This document shows positions 59,001 through 64,000 of a stretch of DNA of 64,000 nucleotides, one piece after another. Under the pieces are notes generated by a model that was not told where the DNA came from, ran no database searches, and saw only the letters and a program-made list of their open reading frames with translations. The position numbers were made by a program, and so were the translations under genes. Source of the stretch: Spirochaetaceae bacterium (GTDB lineage: Bacteria; Spirochaetota; Spirochaetia; DSM-27196; SKKC01); contig RECN01000100.1 of NCBI GenBank assembly GCA_007694005.1, positions 1-64,000 of the forward strand, in the 5' to 3' direction. Positions within the stretch are counted from its first letter, which is position 1; each line of letters starts with the position of its first letter.

Positions 59001-60266
59001 ATGCACCCCTCTGCGCGGACCGCTATCAGTCGAGACGGGTTCTCCCGACCGGTCAGGCACATGCTCGACCGCGGGCTTCTGACCCGCGACCGAAGTTTTT
59101 TCGACTACGGATGCGGTCGCGGGGACGATGTGTCGGGCCTGCGTGCCCTTGATTTTGACGCCGACGGCTGGGACCCGAATCATCGACCGGAGGCGCAGCG
59201 TCGCGGGGCGGATATCGTGAATCTCGGCTACGTCCTCAACGTCATTGATAATCCGGCCGAGCGCGCAACAGCTCTTCGCGAAGCGTGGAACCTTACCCTT
59301 GCCGTTCTTGCGGTCCGGGTGCTGACGACCGCCGATCGCACCGCCGATGCTCTGACCCCCTGGAGGGACGGGTTTCGCACGAGCAGAGGCACCTTTCAGA
59401 AATATTTTGATGGGGATGAACTCATGGCCTTTGTCGACCGAACCCTCGGCGTACCGTGCGTGCCGGTTGACCCCGCGCACGTTCTGGTGTTTCGCGATGC
59501 GCAGCTTGAGCAGGCCTACCTCGACTTCGAACCGGACGGGAACCACGGGCTTCTCAGCCGCGGCTTTGAACATCCCGATCGGATTGCGAAACGACGCGTT
59601 GAGTTTGAACGCGTCCGCGCGGAGAGACCCGAAACCGCGGCAGGTATTGCCCGGCACCTCCTGCGCTTCGGCACGGTGCCCGACGAAGAAGACATGCAGG
59701 AGGTGTCCGCCATCGCCGAATATGGTCTTCGGGCGCGGGAATTCTGCGCTGCGCTGATTGCATCGATAGGGGAAGATGCATGGCAGACACAGCTGCAGCG
59801 CATACACACCCGCCTGTTAAAATCCCTTGCACTCGCCCATTTCAGACGCACGCCGAAAGCGTCCGATTTCGACAGTCGCACGAAACGCGCCTTCCGCGTG
59901 CACTTCGGTTCGTTCCACGAGGCGGTCAAACTGTCGCTGCAGGAACTCCACAAGGTCGGTCAACCGGATGTCATAGAAACGGTGTGCGCACAATACGGTG
60001 GTGGCATGCTCGACGAACAGGCCCTGTACGTTGTTCAGGACGACCGCCCGCGCCTGCCACTGGTGCTGCAGCTGTACGTCGAACTCGGTCGCCTCTTCTA
60101 TGGTGAACTCGACGATGTTGATCAGTTCAAGATTCACAAGCGATCCGGAAAGCTGACATTGCTTTTCTATGAAAATTTTGAGGAACGCGGGACAGAGCAG
60201 CTGCAGCAACGCGTCAAGATTGACTTTCGCACGCGGAGAATGTGGGTCTTCGGCTACGATCGCTGA
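59001..60266 (+). CDS. DNA phosphorothioation-associated putative methyltransferase
   Basis: 421 residues. The N-terminus (RTAISRDGFSRPVRHMLDRG) and SFFDYGCGRGDDV (SAM motif, about 33-45) followed by DGWDPNHRPE and DIVNLGYVLNVIDNPAERA are the distinctive signature of the Dnd-associated methyltransferase family. A long C-terminal helical region ends FGYDR. None of dndA-E or dptFGH is in the window, so it is an orphan here. ATG seven bases after TATACT (58988-58993), no ribosome site. Overlaps the TetR gene by 13 bp, tail to tail. Confidence 0.82.
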   Translation: MHPSARTAISRDGFSRPVRHMLDRGLLTRDRSFFDYGCGRGDDVSGLRALDFDADGWDPNHRPEAQRRGADIVNLGYVLNVIDNPAERATALREAWNLTLAVLAVRVLTTADRTADALTPWRDGFRTSRGTFQKYFDGDELMAFVDRTLGVPCVPVDPAHVLVFRDAQLEQAYLDFEPDGNHGLLSRGFEHPDRIAKRRVEFERVRAERPETAAGIARHLLRFGTVPDEEDMQEVSAIAEYGLRAREFCAALIASIGEDAWQTQLQRIHTRLLKSLALAHFRRTPKASDFDSRTKRAFRVHFGSFHEAVKLSLQELHKVGQPDVIETVCAQYGGGMLDEQALYVVQDDRPRLPLVLQLYVELGRLFYGELDDVDQFKIHKRSGKLTLLFYENFEERGTEQLQQRVKIDFRTRRMWVFGYDR

Positions 60267-60787
60267 ATCGCAACAACGAAAGGCAGTGCCAGCTCGACCA
60301 TTTCGTCGACCGATTCCTGAAAGCCCGTTTCAATCCACCTCAATACCATTGCATCAAGTCCCGCAAACACGAATGCGCGTCGATACGAGCCGCGGCTGTC
60401 GTTGCCTTCAGGAAACATCTTGTATGATCTATGCCATCTGAACTCCCGGAAGACCTCGCGTGCCTCGGAGTCAGTCAGGAGCAGCTGCAGGGTACGGTTC
60501 GCCTGCAGCATCTCGAACCGCCGGTACAGAAGTGTGGCGAGATCGACCGATGCGTCCGCAGGATCCTCGTTACTCTCGAGGTGTATATCAAACGATAGCC
60601 GCTCCAGCAGCGAAATCAGCACGTCACGCTTGTTTTCGAAGTGGCGGTAGAAGGTCATGCGCGATACCCCGGCTGCCGTCGCAATCTGTGTGTTTGAGAC
60701 CCGGCTGTACGTAGTGCGACCCGCTGACACAAGAAGCCCCCGTTCGATGCGTTCGCGACTATCATCAACCTGTTCCTGCCGTTTCAC
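60254..60787 (-). CDS. TetR-family transcriptional regulator
   Basis: 177 residues. Helix-turn-helix at about 30-55 (TQIATAAGVSRMTFYRHFENK) followed by the ligand domain with no recognisable subtype. GTG start with CGGAG eight bases upstream. It diverges from the small membrane protein at 60902; the 24-bp palindrome between them is the likely operator for both genes. Ligand unknown. Confidence 0.88.
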   Translation of the reverse strand: MKRQEQVDDSRERIERGLLVSAGRTTYSRVSNTQIATAAGVSRMTFYRHFENKRDVLISLLERLSFDIHLESNEDPADASVDLATLLYRRFEMLQANRTLQLLLTDSEAREVFREFRWHRSYKMFPEGNDSRGSYRRAFVFAGLDAMVLRWIETGFQESVDEMVELALPFVVAIQRS

Positions 60788-60865
60788 GATACAAACTCCG
60801 TCGATACTGTCTCAGTTTCGTGCAGCACCTTGCGCCCTCCCGGTCAACGGAATAGATTACGAGCC

Positions 60866-60889
60866 TACATGTTACACATGTAACATGTA
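60866..60889. promoter_or_regulatory. TetR operator (24-bp near-perfect palindrome)
   Basis: TACATGTTACA, two bases, TGTAACATGTA: perfect 11-bp arms. It ends 12 bp before the start codon of the membrane protein, just ahead of its GGAGG, so binding blocks transcription of that gene and probably of tetR. Confidence 0.75.
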
Positions 60890-60901
60890 AACGGAGGTAT
60901 T

Positions 60902-61303
60902 ATGAGAATGACAGGAAATGCGCAGGCCGTGGCTGTTTCGAGAAACGTACTGTTCGTACTCGCGGCGGTGGATTTGATACGCGCTATCATGCACACCTTC
61001 TTTCTGAACTGGGCGGCGTTGAACGTAGCCCGTATCGACCCCCATCCTGACGCTTTGATGCTGCTCGGAGTCTTCGGCAACTCCAATTTTTTGACGGCGG
61101 GTGTATTTGCACTCATCGCGTGGAAGGCACGGGATCTCGCGGGCTACGTGCTTGGCATCATACCGGTAGCATACGGTCTTGGCATTCTGGGCATACGACT
61201 CAACGGCGTGTCCATGCAGTCCGATTTCAACGGCCAGTATATGATGATGGTCTATTTCGCGGTCTGCATCATCACATTTCTGTACTTTATTCGACGACGA
61301 TGA
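60902..61303 (+). CDS. Four-span membrane protein controlled by TetR
   Basis: 133 residues with four hydrophobic segments (about 12-32, 48-68, 72-95, 108-128) and a basic RRR end. No family recognised. GGAGG four bases before the ATG. It is the only gene downstream of the TetR operator, and its last 17 bases overlap the cupredoxin gene on the other strand. Could be a stress-induced or solvent-response membrane protein; no direct evidence. Confidence 0.75.
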   Translation: MRMTGNAQAVAVSRNVLFVLAAVDLIRAIMHTFFLNWAALNVARIDPHPDALMLLGVFGNSNFLTAGVFALIAWKARDLAGYVLGIIPVAYGLGILGIRLNGVSMQSDFNGQYMMMVYFAVCIITFLYFIRRR

Positions 61304-61679
61304 ATCGTCCGAACATGCCCGCCTGTCGGTGGCCGGGTACGCTACAGTAGAACTCAAACTCGCCAGCCTGGTCAGCCACGAACTCTATGGTCTCACGGCT
61401 TCCACCTGAGATTATGGCAGTCCGGGCGCCTTCGAACTCGTCGATGACCCAGTCGTGACGACCACCACCGTTAATGTAGGTCACGCGAACGGTATCGCCG
61501 AGATTGACACGGATCTCCTCGACGTCGTAGGCGCGACCACGGCTTGTGACCACGACCTCTTTTACTTCCGCGGTTTCGTCGGTGAGGTCGACGACATGCT
61601 CACTCGCGAAAACCGGAGCGGAGAGAAAAGCCACCAGCATCATCAAAAACAATGCAGTACCAAATTTTTGTGTCTTCAT
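61287..61679 (-). CDS. Exported cupredoxin (blue copper protein)
   Basis: 130 residues. Signal peptide about 1-24 (ending APVFA), then a plastocyanin/azurin-like domain. Copper ligands visible: His in GGRHDWVIDEF, Cys in FEFYCSVPGHRQAGMFG, His of PGH and Met of GMF, so a type 1 site. Expected to carry single electrons in the periplasm. It lies 44 bp behind a cytochrome b-like membrane protein on the same strand, which may be its electron donor. A copper redox protein is unusual for a presumed anaerobic spirochaete. Confidence 0.9.
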   Translation of the reverse strand: MKTQKFGTALFLMMLVAFLSAPVFASEHVVDLTDETAEVKEVVVTSRGRAYDVEEIRVNLGDTVRVTYINGGGRHDWVIDEFEGARTAIISGGSRETIEFVADQAGEFEFYCSVPGHRQAGMFGRFIVVE

Positions 61680-61723
61680 GCGGTTAAAGTACGAAAAGTC
61701 CGGGCAGCGGGCAAACCATGTAG

Positions 61724-62389
61724 CTACTTTGAAGGCACGGCACGCGACCGCACAACACCGTACAGCCGATACCCCAGGATCAGGACGTACCCGCCGAGGA
61801 AGACGTGCAGGAGGATTTGCAGCGAGCGGACCGAGTTGACCGTCGAACCGAGTGCGAGTGCGTGCCAGACGACCATAGGAAAGACGAGGTAGGTCAGAAA
61901 ATGTATAACGCGCCAGTGCTTCCGTGAAAGCTTGAGCGGCTTGAAAAACCACGCCGCCAGCACCGCGAGGGTCAGCAGAACAAGCGCGATCAGCCCGACG
62001 GTGTTTTCGAGGTAGAGAAAGATCTCACCTGACGAAATCAGATCGAATGTCAGCATGCCGGTGCCGTGAAGCAGCACCAGGAGGTAGGCTGCTTTGCCTG
62101 CAGTGCGATGCGTCTTGAGCAGACTTGATCGCTTGAACCGGGACTCTATGAAGGGAAGTCGTGCAGACAGAATAAACTGGAAAAACATGAGCGTCAGCCC
62201 CATGAGTGCCATGAGCCGGGCAGGCAGGTACACACCGAGAAACGCGCCTCCCATATCGGTGCCGTAGAACTGTGCAGCGTCCCGGGTCCAGGCGACAGCC
62301 GGGATCAGGAGAACCGCGAGGGTAACAAGACCCGCAGCGGCAAGAGTAGTACGTGATGTCTGCGACGTTCGGTGTGTCCTTTGTTCCAT
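61724..62389 (-). CDS. Ferric-reductase-like / cytochrome b-type membrane protein
   Basis: 221 residues, six membrane segments. Histidines placed for heme b binding: LLVLLHGTGML, KLSRKHWRVIHFLTYLVFP and VVWHALALG, as in the ferric reductase-like transmembrane (MsrQ/YedZ) family. No soluble FAD/NAD domain is fused. ATG at 62389 lies six bases after a leftward TATACT (62401-62396). Precedes the cupredoxin gene in the same direction; together they could form a membrane-to-periplasm electron path. The exact reaction is unknown. Confidence 0.8.
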   Translation of the reverse strand: MEQRTHRTSQTSRTTLAAAGLVTLAVLLIPAVAWTRDAAQFYGTDMGGAFLGVYLPARLMALMGLTLMFFQFILSARLPFIESRFKRSSLLKTHRTAGKAAYLLVLLHGTGMLTFDLISSGEIFLYLENTVGLIALVLLTLAVLAAWFFKPLKLSRKHWRVIHFLTYLVFPMVVWHALALGSTVNSVRSLQILLHVFLGGYVLILGYRLYGVVRSRAVPSK

Positions 62390-62498
62390 TCCTTGAGTAT
62401 ACACCGTTTTTCTACAATCGTGAACGATCGCAGAACAACAGTACTCGAGAACACGTGGCACCTCAAGACACGCGTAACTCACAACCGGTTGAGCTCGA

Positions 62499-63926
62499 CT
62501 AATCCTTCGCTGATACCGGAACTGAGGGCCACTTCATGACTTCAAGCACCGGAGTCATGCCGTAGGTTTTCAATACCGATAGCGCCTCTTCGTTCGACCT
62601 GTTCTTTGCCACGGGGCCGGAAACGTTAGCCGCCTCTGAGAGCAGTAGCAGCGCGACCATGCCTGCTTCATCAAAATCGTGCGGCGACACTTTGTCGATG
62701 GTATCGGCGGAGGTGTGCCCCCAGCCTCGGTCCTCTCCGGACGAGGTAACTTTGTGGCCAAAGAAACTGTATCCTTTCTGGTTTTTCATTGCAGCGGTCG
62801 GTACTCCGGCTCGAACGAACGCAAGCGAATCTCCAGCGAATGACGGTTTCGGACGCGGTAACGGATACGACACGTCCCGACTGACCTTCGCTATGTAATG
62901 CTCCAGGTCGTCGAACCCCTGTGTGTCGAAAGCCTTCCCCCCCTGCTGTCCTATACCATCAAGATTCAGAAAGAGATGAAACCGATCCAGTTCCTGTCGG
63001 TGCTGCACAACAAAGAACGAAGAACCGACCGAGGCCATTTCTTCTACGGCGAGGAACACGAACCGTATAGTCTTGTGGAATCGGTGGCCCTCTGTCCGTA
63101 GTGCACGCGCAATCTCGAGCGTCAGCGCTACGCCACTGCCGTTGTCGACTGCTCCGTGCGCGTTATCGTGGCAGTCGTAATGCGCCCCTACCACGACGAT
63201 CTCATTGTCTGTACGTCCCGGAAGATCGGCAACAATATTGTACGTCTCGTGCTCGTAATTCTCGTTCTTCGTCTCAAGATGAACTTCAACATCGCCTCGT
63301 GAGAGCAACTGCTTCAGGCGCTGGCCGTGTTCAAACGGTATCGTGACGGCAGGAATCTCTCCGGCCCGGTTCTGTCGTGTTGATCCGGCCTGCGGCAACA
63401 TACCGGGCTGGCTGTTCATGAACAGGAACGCCTTCGCACCGTACTGTACCGATCGCCCGTACTTCGTGCGACGGTGACATTCCCGCGGCGGAGTGCACTC
63501 TTCGGTCGGCGCGAGGCTTGTGACCAGTACTATCCGCCCCTGTATCTGATCCTTGTACTTCTCGAAGTCCGCAGGCGTACCATTACCGAGAAACAGAATT
63601 TTACCGGATACTCCACCGGCATCCGTCGAAGGCGATCCGGCGAGCGAGAAACAGTCGATCGTTTCCGTTACCGGGTCGCTTATCGAAAGGCGGGCTGAGC
63701 CTCGTTTCCAGGCGAGATGCGTGAACGCTTCTTTCGTGACGGTATATCCACTCTTAGTCAGATGTTTCTCGATAAACGTCTGAGCCTTCGTTTCTCCCGG
63801 TGTTCCCGGGAAGCGGGTTCCGATTTCGCACAGCTCCTGAAGCGTCGAATAGGCCGCTCGTCGCAAGACGAACTCTCCGATAAATCCCCGTGACAGGGGC
63901 GTTGGCTGTGTATCAGCATTAGTCAT
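62499..63926 (-). CDS. M28-family zinc aminopeptidase with PA domain
   Basis: 475 residues. Zinc-site motifs: VVVGAHYDCHDNAHGAVDNGSG (His, Asp; in part GAHYDCHDNAHGAVDNG), FLAVEEMAS (catalytic Glu pair), NLDGIG (Asp) and WGHTSADTIDKV (His). A protease-associated domain precedes the second half (about 90-230). No signal peptide is seen, unlike many M28 enzymes, so it may act in the cytoplasm. Its start overlaps the stop of the gene at the window edge, with AAGGAG eight bases before the ATG: the two are translationally coupled. Confidence 0.9.
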   Translation of the reverse strand: MTNADTQPTPLSRGFIGEFVLRRAAYSTLQELCEIGTRFPGTPGETKAQTFIEKHLTKSGYTVTKEAFTHLAWKRGSARLSISDPVTETIDCFSLAGSPSTDAGGVSGKILFLGNGTPADFEKYKDQIQGRIVLVTSLAPTEECTPPRECHRRTKYGRSVQYGAKAFLFMNSQPGMLPQAGSTRQNRAGEIPAVTIPFEHGQRLKQLLSRGDVEVHLETKNENYEHETYNIVADLPGRTDNEIVVVGAHYDCHDNAHGAVDNGSGVALTLEIARALRTEGHRFHKTIRFVFLAVEEMASVGSSFFVVQHRQELDRFHLFLNLDGIGQQGGKAFDTQGFDDLEHYIAKVSRDVSYPLPRPKPSFAGDSLAFVRAGVPTAAMKNQKGYSFFGHKVTSSGEDRGWGHTSADTIDKVSPHDFDEAGMVALLLLSEAANVSGPVAKNRSNEEALSVLKTYGMTPVLEVMKWPSVPVSAKD

Positions 63927-64000
63927 TTCGTGTTCTCCTTGGAGCCGAGATAACTCAGCGCTTCATCCAGTAATATATTTGGATACTCGATGAAGTTTCC
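63923..64000 (-). CDS. C-terminal end of a gene cut by the window edge
   Basis: The last 25 residues (ending EALSYLGSKENTK) of a leftward gene. Its TGA overlaps the ATG of the M28 peptidase gene. Too short to assign; the operon arrangement suggests a peptide transporter or another peptidase, but that is a guess. Confidence 0.55.
   Translation of the reverse strand, partial: GNFIEYPNILLDEALSYLGSKENTK

Noticed and set aside
1-64000. tRNA, rRNA, CRISPR array, IS element or prophage
   Set aside because: No cloverleaf-like segments, no spaced direct repeats and no transposase, integrase or phage structural genes were recognised on either strand.

Overview
The window looks like chromosome of a free-living, saccharolytic spirochaete (Spirochaetaceae-like). 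This is inferred from three things. The tro metal operon has the treponemal gene order troA-B-C-D-R. Exported binding proteins carry a mature N-terminus of the type GGSRE/AGSRE right after the signal peptide. The DNA is moderately high in GC, with dense operons and ATGA start/stop overlaps. I see no rRNA, tRNA, CRISPR, phage or IS element, so it reads as accessory metabolic chromosome.

Layout. 0.3-5.1 kb: sugar ABC transporter operon without ATPase, plus an AraC regulator and a cupin. 5.2-10.4 kb: sugar-acid operon (mannonate dehydratase-like enolase, lactonase, epimerase, gamma-glutamyltransferase). 10.7-16.7 kb: signalling (HisKA_2-type kinase, a GAF protein that looks like a dead kinase, a GGDEF-EAL protein) and a GPH sugar symporter. 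16.8-22.1 kb: a sulfur/redox block: GltD-like flavoprotein with ferredoxin tail, HdrB-like protein, rhodanese-rhodanese-TVP38 membrane fusion, exported sulfurtransferase. 22.2-28.0 kb: mixed housekeeping genes (HDAC-like hydrolase, phosphoribosyltransferase, saccharopine-dehydrogenase-like protein, SRAP protein, YfcC-type transporter, aldo/keto reductase). 28.1-33.3 kb: troABCDR. 33.4-35.1 kb: methyltransferase and GH43-like protein.

35.2-54.1 kb is the most striking part: an apparently complete sulfoquinovose (plant sulfolipid sugar) catabolic locus of the sulfoglycolytic transketolase (sulfo-TK) type, ending in sulfoacetate. It holds a sugar ABC importer with a Gfo/Idh enzyme; a seven-gene operon (split transketolase, RpiB-like isomerase, CoA-acylating aldehyde dehydrogenase, two-subunit acyl-CoA synthetase, DASS transporter); a ROK repressor; a fucose-isomerase-like sugar isomerase; a metal-ligand-less M24 protein; a TauE exporter; and a YihQ-type GH31 sulfoquinovosidase. 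The parts are tied together by a 17-bp inverted repeat, TTAnTT-N5-AAnTAA. It occurs at five promoters, always starting at the last base of the -10 box, and I assign it to the ROK protein.

54.1-56.8 kb: a second Gfo/Idh operon with YhcH, an SDR and a [2Fe-2S] ferredoxin. 56.9-64 kb: small exported and membrane proteins, an orphan DNA-phosphorothioation-associated methyltransferase, a TetR/membrane-protein pair with a clear palindromic operator, a cupredoxin plus cytochrome b-like pair, an M28 peptidase and a truncated gene at the right edge. Many first genes of transcription units have a -10 box 5-9 bases before the start codon and no Shine-Dalgarno, suggesting frequent leaderless mRNAs.

Functional names rest on motif recognition by eye; no database search was run.
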